DNA from: SUG2458 sp963651465 | Lineage (GTDB): Bacteria; Bacillota_I; Bacilli_A; RFN20; CAG-826 | Reading direction: 5' to 3' | DNA: 64,000 bases | Assembly (NCBI GenBank): GCA_963651465.1 | Contig: CAVJPS010000008.1 | Coordinates: forward strand, 1 to 64,000 | Shown here: positions 27,758-36,937 of the stretch, piece after piece | How positions within the stretch are numbered: the first letter of the stretch is position 1 | Layout of the letters: each line of letters begins with the position of its first letter | Translations under genes and position numbers: made by a program | The notes under the pieces: generated by a model | What the model was told of the DNA's origin: nothing | What the model saw: the letters and a program-made list of their open reading frames with translations, nothing else | The model's database searches: none

Positions 27758-27785
27758 AGTTTACATAATAGAGATTATGCGAAGT
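27758..27785 (-). other. dif site (XerC/XerD recombination site)
   Basis: Read on the - strand, the 28-bp site has left arm ACTTCGCATAA, a 6-bp centre TCTCTA and right arm TTATGTAAACT. The right arm is identical to the XerD arm of B. subtilis dif. The left arm shares ACTTC with B. subtilis and CGCATAA with E. coli dif. It sits exactly at the switch of gene direction and 1.8 kb from xerD. Dimers of the circular chromosome would be resolved here at division. Confidence 0.85.
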
Positions 27786-27861
27786 TAATTCTAACATTTA
27801 TTAAAATGTTGAAAACTGTTGAAAAGTATGAAAATATTTTTCAAAGATAGATAATCCTTGT

Positions 27862-28962
27862 CTATTTGTCTAAATATAGAGCAAAACATTCATCAGTTAA
27901 TGGATTATGAATTTGTTTATTTTGTTCTAATAAGAATTTTCTATTCTCACTTAATACATCTAAGAAGCCTTGACGATAATCTTTTAAGCAAGATGCAATC
28001 ATATCACTAGAATCATATCCTCTTGTAGGTTCAATCTTATCTGCAGAATATATTATCTTACCTATTGGAGACATATGAGCTTTTCCAGTTGCGTGATAAC
28101 AAATAGCTTCTAAAATATCTGGATCTTCAATATGAAATTCATCACGAGCAATTGTAACACCTACAAATTGATGCCAGCTCCATTTAGGCATGTTAATATA
28201 CATTGGATAATAAGTTTTCATTAACATCTCCGCTCTTTCATCACTTATATCTTTAGCACAATCATGGAACAAACCAGCATAGAATGCTTTATTGTAATCA
28301 TAATTAGTATTACGTGCAATTTCACGAGCTAAACGTGCTACTTGAATAGAATGAGCTAAACGATGAGGTGATAATAATCCTTTTAAACGATTCATGAAAT
28401 ATAATCCGTGTTCAACTATATAATCAAACACTTGATCAGGAATATCACTTGAATCAATACGACGAATCGAAGTTGATGAAATATTATATGTTTCACCTAC
28501 GATGTGTTCTATATTATAACGTTTAACGTTTGGAGAAGGATTTTCATCTGTTTCGCGACTATAATAAACAAATTGAACAATTGATGTTAATTCATCTACT
28601 TCAGCCCAACGATCTAATTGAACAACTTGGTCACTTCCAATTAGCCAATAATATTTGACTTCTTCACCCTCCTCTTTTGAATTATTAACAAAATAACGAG
28701 CAGTATCAATTGAATAATCAAAGTCTGTATTCTTCTCTATTTCGTAAGTTGAATATTCAAATCCTTCAATATCTTTAATTGCTAGTTTAAGCATTTCAAG
28801 GCGATCACTTGTTTCAACAGTCGGAGTTTTCCAACGAGGTGCACGAGATAATATGAAAACTACTTTATCAGCGTTAAGTTGTTTTTTTGCTGCTAAAGCG
28901 ATGTTAATATGTCCTTGATGTATTGGATCAAAGGTTCCACCAAATAAAATAACCTTCTTCAT
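27862..28962 (-). CDS. nadD: NadD-YqeK fusion: NaMN adenylyltransferase plus HD-domain hydrolase
   Basis: This 366-residue protein joins two enzymes that are separate neighbours in B. subtilis. Residues 1-190 or so are NadD, with GGTFDPIHQGH and the ISSTSIR motif, making deamido-NAD. Residues from about 200 are a YqeK HD domain (SPHRLAHSIQVA, LFHDCAKD), a family that splits Ap4A symmetrically. It is the last gene of the leftward yqeG-yqeH-yqeI-nadD-yqeK block and abuts yqeI. Such fusions fit genome compaction. Confidence 0.93.
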   Translation of the reverse strand: MKKVILFGGTFDPIHQGHINIALAAKKQLNADKVVFILSRAPRWKTPTVETSDRLEMLKLAIKDIEGFEYSTYEIEKNTDFDYSIDTARYFVNNSKEEGEEVKYYWLIGSDQVVQLDRWAEVDELTSIVQFVYYSRETDENPSPNVKRYNIEHIVGETYNISSTSIRRIDSSDIPDQVFDYIVEHGLYFMNRLKGLLSPHRLAHSIQVARLAREIARNTNYDYNKAFYAGLFHDCAKDISDERAEMLMKTYYPMYINMPKWSWHQFVGVTIARDEFHIEDPDILEAICYHATGKAHMSPIGKIIYSADKIEPTRGYDSSDMIASCLKDYRQGFLDVLSENRKFLLEQNKQIHNPLTDECFALYLDK

Positions 28963-29265
28963 TTATTTTACCAATATAATATGATCAGGCTTTTCTGTAT
29001 TTGGACGATATAAGACAATAACACGTCCAATAACTTGAACAATAGTAGAATTAGTTGCTGCACTTAAATCATATGCAATTTCTCTAATTGGAGATTCAAC
29101 TGTTTTTAAAACGCTAATTTTGATTAATTCGTGAGCTGTTAAAGCTTTATCAATCATATCAATAGTGCTACCACTAATTTCGTTTTTACCAATTTGGAAC
29201 TTAGCGTTTAAAGTATTTGCTAAACCTTTTAATTGACTTTTTTGTTTTGTATTTAATGTAATCAT
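28963..29265 (-). CDS. yqeI: CRM-domain RNA-binding protein YqeI/YhbY
   Basis: The 100-residue protein has the CRM/YhbY fold: MITLNTKQKSQLKGLANTL, an IGKNEISGSTI loop (usual form GKxG) and IVQVIGRVIVLYRPN near the end. The family binds pre-50S ribosomal particles. The gene lies between yqeH and nadD, the conserved position, and its stop directly precedes the nadD start. Confidence 0.93.
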   Translation of the reverse strand: MITLNTKQKSQLKGLANTLNAKFQIGKNEISGSTIDMIDKALTAHELIKISVLKTVESPIREIAYDLSAATNSTIVQVIGRVIVLYRPNTEKPDHIILVK

Positions 29266-29282
29266 ATTTATCTACCCTCTTC

Positions 29283-30443
29283 TTAAATTTTAGCATCATT
29301 TAGGTAAACACTTATACCTTTTGGTGCTTTTATACTTACTTTTTGTCCTTTACCAACAAGACAAATCCAACCTAAGCCATTTATTCCAACATCATATTTA
29401 TTACCATCATTGTTAATAATAAATTCATGCTCTTCTAAATCATCACATGAAGTAATTTTACTTGTAGTTGGCTTTAATTGATTACCTTTTAGCATATTAT
29501 TAAACGTTGTAGAGGCTTTTTCAAGCTTACTGCGATTAATTTGTACTTGGTTAGAAAGATAAACCGTATAATTCGATTTAGGCCCTTCTAAGAAGCTAAA
29601 ATAAGCAAGGCCACCAAAAAGTAATGCTTGTTTAGATTCTAATTGGAAAGTACGAGGCTTTATTTCTACCCGTGGTGTAATAATATTTATAATTTTTTTA
29701 TCAACAAACGATAACATTGAATTTTTAATAGTCATACCTGGAGTATCGAAAATATATGAATTATCGTCTAGTGGTACTTCAACAATATCCATAGTTGTAC
29801 CTGGTAAAGCTGAAGTTGTTATAAAATTACTTGTTTCGTTAGAGTAATTCTTCAATAAAGCATTTATTATTGATGATTTTCCACACGAAGCGCTACCTAC
29901 AAGATATACGTTACCGTTATTACGATATTCCATAATCTTCTTAATTAGTGAATCAATGTTATAATTCTTGCTTGCAGAAGTAATAATAACCTCTAAAGCG
30001 TTAATATTAACCTCTTTAAGACGTTTTAAGATATACTGCTTAAATTTATTGTCATCAACAGTTTTGGGCATTATATCGCGTTTATTTGCCACTATAATGG
30101 CATTCATATGAGAAATCTTTTTATTGATATTCTTAATAAATGTAGATTCAAACGAAAATAAATCTAAAACATAAACAATTAATGCCTTCTCTTCTTTTGC
30201 TTTGTCTAATATTGTTAATAAATCTGTATCGTTAAATTCTTCTGTGTCATCTTGCTCAGAATAATGTTGAAGTCTAAAACAACGTTTACACAATAATGGA
30301 CGAGATGTATCTAAAAATAACTTTTGTGGAATATAACCTTTTAATGAAGGTTTATCACTTTGAAGTTTAACACCACAACCAAAGCAATAATAATCATTTA
30401 AAGATGATTCTTCAATTACTTTTTCTTCCTCTTTATTTTTCAT
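29283..30443 (-). CDS. yqeH: YqeH, circularly permuted ribosome-assembly GTPase
   Basis: The 386-residue protein has an N-terminal zinc finger (CFGCG about 20-24, then CKRC) and a permuted G domain: NKRD (G4) and a SAS element come before the P-loop GSASCGKSS (about 183-191) and DTPG (G3). YqeH helps assemble the 30S subunit. It starts directly after the yqeG stop, so the two are translationally coupled. Confidence 0.95.
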   Translation of the reverse strand: MKNKEEEKVIEESSLNDYYCFGCGVKLQSDKPSLKGYIPQKLFLDTSRPLLCKRCFRLQHYSEQDDTEEFNDTDLLTILDKAKEEKALIVYVLDLFSFESTFIKNINKKISHMNAIIVANKRDIMPKTVDDNKFKQYILKRLKEVNINALEVIITSASKNYNIDSLIKKIMEYRNNGNVYLVGSASCGKSSIINALLKNYSNETSNFITTSALPGTTMDIVEVPLDDNSYIFDTPGMTIKNSMLSFVDKKIINIITPRVEIKPRTFQLESKQALLFGGLAYFSFLEGPKSNYTVYLSNQVQINRSKLEKASTTFNNMLKGNQLKPTTSKITSCDDLEEHEFIINNDGNKYDVGINGLGWICLVGKGQKVSIKAPKGISVYLNDAKI

Positions 30444-30968
30444 TTATTGAACTTCCTTCCATGATTTTAATAAACCTTTTCGTTTTAATTTTTTACGAAT
30501 AGGACGATCAAAAATACGATTAAATTTAGTTTGCCATTGATCTTCATTAACTAAAGGCTCAGTTAACATTGTTTTAATACCGCAAGCATTTCCGCATTTA
30601 ATATCGGTCATAATTTGATCTCCAACAAGAATACATTCATTAAAATTAATATTTTTTTGATGTAAAATGCGTTTTAAAACAAATCCAAAAGGTTTACCCA
30701 AACTAGAATAGTATTCAACTCCTAATGCATTACTATATGTTTTAACACGTGTACCGTTATTATTTGAGGCAATAATAAGTTTTATTCCTAATGCTTCTAA
30801 CTTATTTTTGTATTCTTTTGCTTCGTTAGAAGGTAATTTATTTTTAAAAGAATCTAATGTATTATCTAAATCAGATAAAACATATTTAATACCTAATTTA
30901 GAAAAAAAGTTTGGATCAACACTAAATAAGGAAGTTGTGTGATATGTAGGTATAACTTTTTTATTCAT
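30444..30968 (-). CDS. yqeG: YqeG family HAD-type phosphatase
   Basis: The 174-residue haloacid-dehalogenase family III protein has DLDNTLDSF (nucleophile Asp), a Ser/Asn motif in IIASNNNGTR and the acidic motif VGDQIMTDIKCGNACG. The substrate is unknown; members are linked to phosphatidylglycerophosphate dephosphorylation or act as uncharacterised phosphatases. It leads the yqe block, preceded by a strong AGGAGAAGGAAG. Confidence 0.92.
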   Translation of the reverse strand: MNKKVIPTYHTTSLFSVDPNFFSKLGIKYVLSDLDNTLDSFKNKLPSNEAKEYKNKLEALGIKLIIASNNNGTRVKTYSNALGVEYYSSLGKPFGFVLKRILHQKNINFNECILVGDQIMTDIKCGNACGIKTMLTEPLVNEDQWQTKFNRIFDRPIRKKLKRKGLLKSWKEVQ

Positions 30969-31044
30969 AATTTCACTTCCTTCTCCTCTATTTTACAAAA
31001 TATAATATCACAATAAAACAAATATATATTATTTGTTTATAAAA

Positions 31045-31078
31045 TGAAAGATAAAAGCGGACACAGATCCGCTTTTAT
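31045..31078 (-). terminator. Terminator after parC
   Basis: An 11-bp stem (ATAAAAGCGGA with TCCGCTTTTAT) just beyond the parC stop. The T tract on the - strand is modest. Confidence 0.7.
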
Positions 31079-31080
31079 CA

Positions 31081-33696
31081 CTAATCACCCATATCATCAA
31101 AGATAGAGGTTTGTTCGTATGATTTTTGTTCTTCATCATTATCGATATCACTACTATCATTCATAATAATATTCTTTTTAGGTGCTTCATCGATATGAGA
31201 TTCAAATTTATCATTAACGATTATTAATTCATTACCGAAAACAAATTCAATTTGGGCTTTACGAGGTAATGTTTCGATATTTTGTTTTGCGTATTTATCA
31301 ATTGGTGTGACATGAATATCATCAACGTTAAATTCAAAATATTCATTATTATTAAGCAATGTTTGAACTTTATATTCTTCTACGCCTTTAGGAGCTTTGC
31401 AAGCATATACAAGATTATGTACGTCGCTCTTAAATGACTTAAAGAAATATTGAAGTTTTGCAAGTCGTGGTGCTTTTGTTGCGTAATTTAAATCAGCGAA
31501 ACGATAGCAACCATTGTCAGTTAATAAGAAGATTTTGCCCTTCTCGTCTTGTTCATATTTAAGCATTCCAACAACTGGACCAAGTTTTAAATTTTGAACA
31601 GCTTTAACACCAGCAGCTCTTACGCCTAATATGCTTAATTCATTTTCGTTAAATAACGATACACCACCACCAGCAGTCATGATTAATAAATCACTATTAC
31701 CAGAAGTTACTTCAACTCCAACTACAAAGTCATCGTGTAATAATTTAGTACATGCAACTGGTTTTGTATAACGACTTAATTCGAATTGACTTAATTTACT
31801 ACGTTTTATTTGTCCATTATGTGTAACAATAGCGACTAATAAATCGTCTCTAAATTTATCTAATACAACTGCTTTAACAATCTTTTCATCAGATGGTAAT
31901 GAAACAATTAATGAAATATGTTTTCCTTCATCTTTCCAACGTGTTTCAGGAATCTCATGAACTGGAACCATACAGTAATTACCGTGTGTTGTAAATAATA
32001 AAATGTAATCAGTAGTAAAACAATTAGTTTTACCAAGATATACATCGCCTTGTTTTAAACCAGGTAATTGATTTTCAACAGCTTTATATGATTTTAGTGT
32101 TGAACGCTTTAAATAGCCATCACGTGTAACAGCGACAATAACTTCTTCTTTTGAAATTAAATCACGTTTGTTGATTTGTTGTGATTCATGTTTTTCTTCA
32201 ATTAATGTACGACGAGGTGTACCATATTTATTTTCAATTTCTTTTAAATCTTTAACAATAATACGATCTAGTTTATGAGTATCTGCTAATATTTCTTCAA
32301 GTTCAGCAATATTCTTTTCTAAAGTTGACTTCTCTTCTACAAATATTGAGATATCAGTATTACTTAATTTATAAAGTTGTAATGTAACAATTGCTTCACT
32401 TTGCTTTTCGCTAAAACCAAATTTATTTTGAATATTAATTTTAGCATCAGCTTTATCGTGAGAAGCACGAATTGTTGCAACAACTTGGTCTACAACTGAA
32501 ATAGCTTTAATTAAGCCATCAACAATATGTAAACGAGCTTTATATTTTTCTAAATCAAAATGTGAACGTCGTGTAATAACGTCCTCTTGGTGAGAAATAT
32601 AAGCATCAACATATTCAATTAAATTAAATGTTTTAGGTCTATTATTAACGATTGCAACCATATTAGAACTAAAGCTAGATTTCAATTGCGTTTTATTCAT
32701 TAAATATGTTTTAATAACGTCAATATTTGCTTCTTTTTTAATATCAATAGCAATACGTAAACCTTCACGGTCAGACTCATCACGAACTTCTAAAATACCA
32801 TCAATAACTTTATCATGACGTAATTTATCAATTTCGTAGACCAATTCTTGTTTGACTACACCATATGGAATTTCATCAACAATAATTTGATTAAAAGCAC
32901 GATTTGATTCGTCAATACGTGTTTTAGACATAACTTCGATACGGCCATTACCTATTTCGTACATAGAATTTAAGCCATCATCTTTAATGATGATACCACC
33001 AGTTGGGAAGTCAGGTCCTTTTACAAACTCACGCAATTCTTCAATCGTACAACGACGGTGTTGTAAACGATAAATGATTGCATCACATACTTCATTTAAG
33101 TTATGTGGTGGAATATTTGTTGCAATCGCAACAGCAATACCTTCAGTACCATTAACAAGTAAGTTAGGAAAACGTGAAGGAAGGACGATAGGTTCTAATT
33201 CAGTATCGTCAAATGTAGGCTTCATATCGACTGTTTCTTTGTCTATATCACGAATCATTTCTTCTGCTGCTTCACTTAAACGTGCTTCAGTATAACGATA
33301 TGCAGCTGGTAAGTCACCATCGATTGAGCCATTATTACCTTGGAAATCAATTAATGGTAATCTTACTTTCCAAGATTGAGACATACGTGCAAGTGCTAAG
33401 TAAATTGATGAGTCACCATGAGGGTGTAATTTACCCATAACAGCACCAACAGTATGAGCACATTTTCTAGTTGGTTTATTGTAAGTGTTTTTATCACTAT
33501 ACATTGAGAATAAAATTCTTCTTTGAACTGGTTTTAAGCCATCTCTTACATCAGGGATAGCACGGTCTTGAATAACATATTTTGCGTAAACCGCATAACG
33601 GTCGCCCATGATTTCTTCTAATGGTTGCTCTTCAATATGTTCATTAGAATCATCAAATAATTCCATTTGATCTTTCTTTGTTTTCTTAGTTGCCAT
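31081..33696 (-). CDS. parC: DNA topoisomerase IV subunit A
   Basis: The 871-residue type IIA subunit has the winged-helix domain with the catalytic Tyr in PAAYRYTEARLSE (about 125-135), a tower and coiled coil (about 330-490) and a C-terminal beta-pinwheel. The GyrA box (QRRGGRG) that gyrase needs for wrapping is absent, which favours ParC. Topoisomerase IV unlinks daughter chromosomes. It overlaps parE by one base. An acidic Ser-rich tail of about 45 residues ends the protein. Confidence 0.88.
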   Translation of the reverse strand: MATKKTKKDQMELFDDSNEHIEEQPLEEIMGDRYAVYAKYVIQDRAIPDVRDGLKPVQRRILFSMYSDKNTYNKPTRKCAHTVGAVMGKLHPHGDSSIYLALARMSQSWKVRLPLIDFQGNNGSIDGDLPAAYRYTEARLSEAAEEMIRDIDKETVDMKPTFDDTELEPIVLPSRFPNLLVNGTEGIAVAIATNIPPHNLNEVCDAIIYRLQHRRCTIEELREFVKGPDFPTGGIIIKDDGLNSMYEIGNGRIEVMSKTRIDESNRAFNQIIVDEIPYGVVKQELVYEIDKLRHDKVIDGILEVRDESDREGLRIAIDIKKEANIDVIKTYLMNKTQLKSSFSSNMVAIVNNRPKTFNLIEYVDAYISHQEDVITRRSHFDLEKYKARLHIVDGLIKAISVVDQVVATIRASHDKADAKINIQNKFGFSEKQSEAIVTLQLYKLSNTDISIFVEEKSTLEKNIAELEEILADTHKLDRIIVKDLKEIENKYGTPRRTLIEEKHESQQINKRDLISKEEVIVAVTRDGYLKRSTLKSYKAVENQLPGLKQGDVYLGKTNCFTTDYILLFTTHGNYCMVPVHEIPETRWKDEGKHISLIVSLPSDEKIVKAVVLDKFRDDLLVAIVTHNGQIKRSKLSQFELSRYTKPVACTKLLHDDFVVGVEVTSGNSDLLIMTAGGGVSLFNENELSILGVRAAGVKAVQNLKLGPVVGMLKYEQDEKGKIFLLTDNGCYRFADLNYATKAPRLAKLQYFFKSFKSDVHNLVYACKAPKGVEEYKVQTLLNNNEYFEFNVDDIHVTPIDKYAKQNIETLPRKAQIEFVFGNELIIVNDKFESHIDEAPKKNIIMNDSSDIDNDEEQKSYEQTSIFDDMGD

Positions 33697-35651
33697 TATT
33701 TTTTAATCTCCTTAATAAAGAAATCATCTGCTTCATTAAAGTCAACGTTTTCTTGAATCCATTGCTTACGTAAACTTGTATCTTTGCCCATTAAAATGCC
33801 AATACGTTTTTCAGCAAGCAAAGGATCTTCAATGTTAACTCTAATTAAAGTACGAGATGCGGGATTCATTGTAGTTTCCCATAATTGTTCACTATTCATT
33901 TCACCAAGACCTTTATAACGTGAAATATGATATCCAGCACCGATTTTTGCTTTTGCTGCTTCTAGTCCTTCATCGTCCCAAGCATAACAGTTTATTTCTT
34001 TGTTATTTTTATCATACTTATAAACTTTGTATAAAGGTGGAACAGCAACATATACATAACCTTCTGTAACAAGTGGTCGCATATAGTGACAGAAGAAAGT
34101 TAATAATAATGTTTGAATGTGTGCACCATCAGTATCAGCATCAGTCATAATAATAATTTTTCCATAGTGAGAATCACTAATATCAAAATTTTGACCTACA
34201 CCTGCACCAATTGTATTAATAAGAGTAGCAAATTCCTCGTTTTTAAGCATTCTATCCATTGTAATACTATCGGTATTAAGTGGTTTACCACGTAATGGTA
34301 AAATAGCTTGATAAAGACGATTACGTCCCGTACGAGCTGTACCACCAGCCGAATCACCTTCGACGATAAACAATTCACAATGCTTATAATCTTTTGATTG
34401 AGCAGGAGTTAACTTATCACTTAAAATAACATCTTGTTTCTTTTTCTTAGTAGAACGTGCTTCTTCACGAGCTTTACGTGCAGCTTCACGTGCATTTTGA
34501 GAATCAATACATTTCTTAATAAGAACAACCGCAAACTCTCTATTTTCTTCTAAGAAATAAGAAAGACGATTATATATAAATGTTTCAACTGAAGTTTTAG
34601 CTTCAGGAGTACCTAATTTTCCTTTTGTTTGTCCTTCAAATTCAAGTTTTGTTTCAGGAACTTTTAAAGATATAATAGCTGTTAAACCTTCACGAATATC
34701 GCTACCTTCAAGTTTGTTCTTACCTTTGATTAATTGATATTTATCAGCAAAATCATTAACAGCGCGAGTAAATCCACTTCTAAAGCCAGTTTCGTGAGTA
34801 CCACCGTCACGAGTTCTTAAGTTATTAACATAAGAATAGACAGTTTCACCATAATCTTCTTTACAATATTGAAATGCAATTTCCATCTTAATATCGCTAG
34901 TATTATCTTCAAAACCTACAATTTGACTCATTGGAATCTTGTTTTGATTTAATAATGCAATGTATTGTTGCATACCATTTTCATATAAGAATGTTTCTTC
35001 TGCTCCGTTACGTTCGTCTTTAACATAAAAAGTAACGCCTTTTAATAAGAAAGCAGACTCTTGTAAATGGTTATGAATAATATCCCATTGGAAGTTTGTA
35101 GTTGTAAAAATCTTTGCATCAGGTTTAAAACGAACTAGAGTACCGTGTCGATTTGTTTTACCAATTATTTCTTGAGGAATATCAATTTTACTTCCTCCTT
35201 CTTTAAAACGAATATGTGTAATAACTCCAGCACGATAAACTGTAACATCACACCATTCAGATAAAGCATTAACAACTGAAGCACCAACACCATGTAAACC
35301 ACCAGCAGATTGGTATGCACCACTGCCAAATTTACCACCAGCATGAAGTGTACAATATACTAATTCTAAACCGGATTTGTTATATTTTTTATTAAAATCA
35401 GTTGGGGCTCCACGTCCTTCATCCTGAATTGATATCGAACCATCTTTGTGAATTATAACTGAGATTTTATTGCCATATCCTGCCATAGCTTCATCGACGG
35501 CATTATCGACAATTTCCCAAACTAAATGATGTAAACCAGTACTATTTGTAGAACCAATATACATACCAGGTCTTTTTCTTACTGCAGTTAAACCTTCTAA
35601 GACGTTTAAATCATTAGCGCTATATGTGGCTTCTTTGTTTTCTTGTGCCAT
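33696..35651 (-). CDS. parE: DNA topoisomerase IV subunit B
   Basis: The 651-residue GHKL ATPase subunit starts YSANDLNVLEGLTAVRKRPGMYIGST, with EIVDNAVDEA, GRGAPTDF and GGLHGVG ATP-binding motifs. The Toprim domain (ELFIVEGDSAGG, then DADTDGAHI) and C-terminal SRYKGLGEMNSEQLWETTMNP follow. It pairs with parC downstream. As in B. subtilis, parEC is divergent from plsY. AGGAGGAC precedes the ATG. Confidence 0.9.
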   Translation of the reverse strand: MAQENKEATYSANDLNVLEGLTAVRKRPGMYIGSTNSTGLHHLVWEIVDNAVDEAMAGYGNKISVIIHKDGSISIQDEGRGAPTDFNKKYNKSGLELVYCTLHAGGKFGSGAYQSAGGLHGVGASVVNALSEWCDVTVYRAGVITHIRFKEGGSKIDIPQEIIGKTNRHGTLVRFKPDAKIFTTTNFQWDIIHNHLQESAFLLKGVTFYVKDERNGAEETFLYENGMQQYIALLNQNKIPMSQIVGFEDNTSDIKMEIAFQYCKEDYGETVYSYVNNLRTRDGGTHETGFRSGFTRAVNDFADKYQLIKGKNKLEGSDIREGLTAIISLKVPETKLEFEGQTKGKLGTPEAKTSVETFIYNRLSYFLEENREFAVVLIKKCIDSQNAREAARKAREEARSTKKKKQDVILSDKLTPAQSKDYKHCELFIVEGDSAGGTARTGRNRLYQAILPLRGKPLNTDSITMDRMLKNEEFATLINTIGAGVGQNFDISDSHYGKIIIMTDADTDGAHIQTLLLTFFCHYMRPLVTEGYVYVAVPPLYKVYKYDKNNKEINCYAWDDEGLEAAKAKIGAGYHISRYKGLGEMNSEQLWETTMNPASRTLIRVNIEDPLLAEKRIGILMGKDTSLRKQWIQENVDFNEADDFFIKEIKK

Positions 35652-35779
35652 TTTATAGTCCTCCTCGTCTATTGTATGTTTTTATATAAAAACATTATAT
35701 CAAATTTATTATTTATTATCTACCAAATCAAAATGATTTATAGTAAAATATCAAGTGTTATGAATTGGGGTGAGCTTTT

Positions 35780-36463
35780 ATGAATTGGTATGGTCTATTA
35801 ATATACCTTATTTGTATAATTGTTGGATATCTTTTCGGTGCAATTCCAACTGGGGTTATTATTTCGACTCAATTTTATAATATCGATGTTCGTGATTATG
35901 GTTCTCATGGATCAGGAGGCACAAACTCTGGCCGTGTAATGGGTAAAAAAATAGGTGTATTAGTTATTGCTTTAGACGCAATTAAAGTTATTATTCCTTT
36001 TATTGCAGCTTTCTTAGTATTGACTAAAACTAATTTAGGAACTTATACTTTCTGCAAAATGCCTGAAATTACTTATTACAGTGTTGCACTTGCAGCTGTT
36101 ATTGGTCACTGTTATCCAGTTTATATTGGATTTAAAGGTGGTAAAGCTGTTTCGTGTATGGTTGGTACAATTGTCTCGACTTCATATATTGGATTTGGCG
36201 TTGGTGCTATTTCGTTCTTTACAACTTTAAAATTATCTAAACACGTTTCTTTAGCATCAATGATTGCAGCATTATTTGTAGCAGCTACATCTTATTTAGT
36301 ATTTATTCCTGCTGTTGCGCCTTATGTTGTATGGCCTGGCATGGCTGCTAACTTTACCTACCCTATCTTAATGACTGCAGAATTTGTAATCTTAGTTATA
36401 AGACATCGTTCAAATATTAAACGCTTAGCTAAAAACGAAGAATCATCAATTACATGGATGTAA
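35780..36463 (+). CDS. plsY: Glycerol-3-phosphate acyltransferase PlsY
   Basis: The 227-residue multi-pass membrane enzyme transfers acyl from acyl-phosphate to glycerol 3-phosphate, the first step of phospholipid synthesis. Motifs are GAIPTGVIIS, the Ser/Asn-rich GSHGSGGTNSGR (about 38-49) and GHCYPVYIGFKGGKAV (about 111-126). It is one of two genes reading against the local leftward trend. GGGGTGAG precedes the ATG. Array C begins 5 bases after its stop. Confidence 0.95.
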   Translation: MNWYGLLIYLICIIVGYLFGAIPTGVIISTQFYNIDVRDYGSHGSGGTNSGRVMGKKIGVLVIALDAIKVIIPFIAAFLVLTKTNLGTYTFCKMPEITYYSVALAAVIGHCYPVYIGFKGGKAVSCMVGTIVSTSYIGFGVGAISFFTTLKLSKHVSLASMIAALFVAATSYLVFIPAVAPYVVWPGMAANFTYPILMTAEFVILVIRHRSNIKRLAKNEESSITWM

Positions 36464-36467
36464 TTTA

Positions 36468-36497
36468 ATTAGTAGTTATTTAGTAATTAATTAGTAG
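36468..36497 (+). repeat. Phased repeat array C: three WTTAGTAR units, 11-bp period
   Basis: Units ATTAGTAG (36468), TTTAGTAA (36479) and ATTAGTAG (36490) are 11 bp apart; a weaker in-register unit TAAAGTAA follows at 36501. It lies between plsY and the shared terminator, downstream of convergent genes, so it is not placed like a promoter operator. Confidence 0.8.
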
Positions 36498-36511
36498 TAA
36501 TAAAGTAAATC

Positions 36512-36539
36512 AAAAACCCATCGTTAGATGGGCTTTTTT
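36512..36539. terminator. Bidirectional terminator between plsY and yneF
   Basis: CCCATC and GATGGG arms with a GTTA loop, an A run on one side and a T run on the other; it can serve both converging genes. Confidence 0.8.
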
Positions 36540-36540
36540 A

Positions 36541-36783
36541 TTACATATTTTTATTCATGTTATTAATGACTTGGCGAACTTGAGCTTCAGAAGGTTTACG
36601 TCCCATTGACATAAACATAGCTCTAATCATTTTTTCATTAATTGGAGGGTTCTTTTTAAGTTCTTTCTTTAAGAAATATCTTGCTCCAAAGAAACCAATT
36701 ACACCACCAACGACTAATACGCCGACTAATGTGAAAATGAAGCCAACCAAAGTTAAACTTTCCATATATGTAGTTAAGATCAT
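36541..36783 (-). CDS. UPF0154 (YneF-like) membrane protein
   Basis: This 80-residue protein has one N-terminal membrane helix (about 8-32) followed by a conserved cytoplasmic stretch NPPINEKMIRAMFMSMGRKPSEAQVRQVINNM, the hallmark of the UPF0154/YneF family. Function unknown. GAGGTGA lies 7 bases before the ATG. It converges with plsY. Confidence 0.88.
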   Translation of the reverse strand: MILTTYMESLTLVGFIFTLVGVLVVGGVIGFFGARYFLKKELKKNPPINEKMIRAMFMSMGRKPSEAQVRQVINNMNKNM

Positions 36784-36894
36784 ATTAATTTCACCTCATT
36801 CTTAAATATATTAATATATTTTAATGATATTTACAAGAAACTAAGATAATAAAAGATAAATTCTATTATTACGATAATTATATAATTTAAAAAG

Positions 36895-36923
36895 CAATAT
36901 AAAAAGCATACTTTCGTATGCTT
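36895..36923 (-). terminator. Terminator after efp
   Basis: AAGCATAC and GTATGCTT arms with a four-base loop, followed on the - strand by T5. Confidence 0.85.
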
Positions 36924-36937
36924 AATATAAGTTTTAA

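Larger units (their letters stand above)
27261..27861. other. Gene-free replication-terminus gap
   Basis: This 600-base AT-rich stretch has no intact gene and lies where gene direction flips from rightward to leftward. It holds a possible decayed reading frame (27279-27470), an inverted repeat with an XerD-arm-like core (27471-27506), array B (27613-27642), a perfect DnaA-box-like nonamer TGTGGATAA (27662-27670) and a dif site (27758-27785). Convergent gene direction plus dif marks it as the replication terminus. Confidence 0.75.

Noticed and set aside
31081..35651. DNA gyrase (GyrB-GyrA) instead of topoisomerase IV
   Set aside because: The large subunit lacks the GyrA box and the pair is divergent from plsY as parEC is in B. 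subtilis. Some doubt remains until the other pair is seen.
25041..36497. CRISPR array or insertion-sequence ends
   Set aside because: Units are 8 bp with 3-bp spacers and no cas genes or transposase are present; the format does not fit either.
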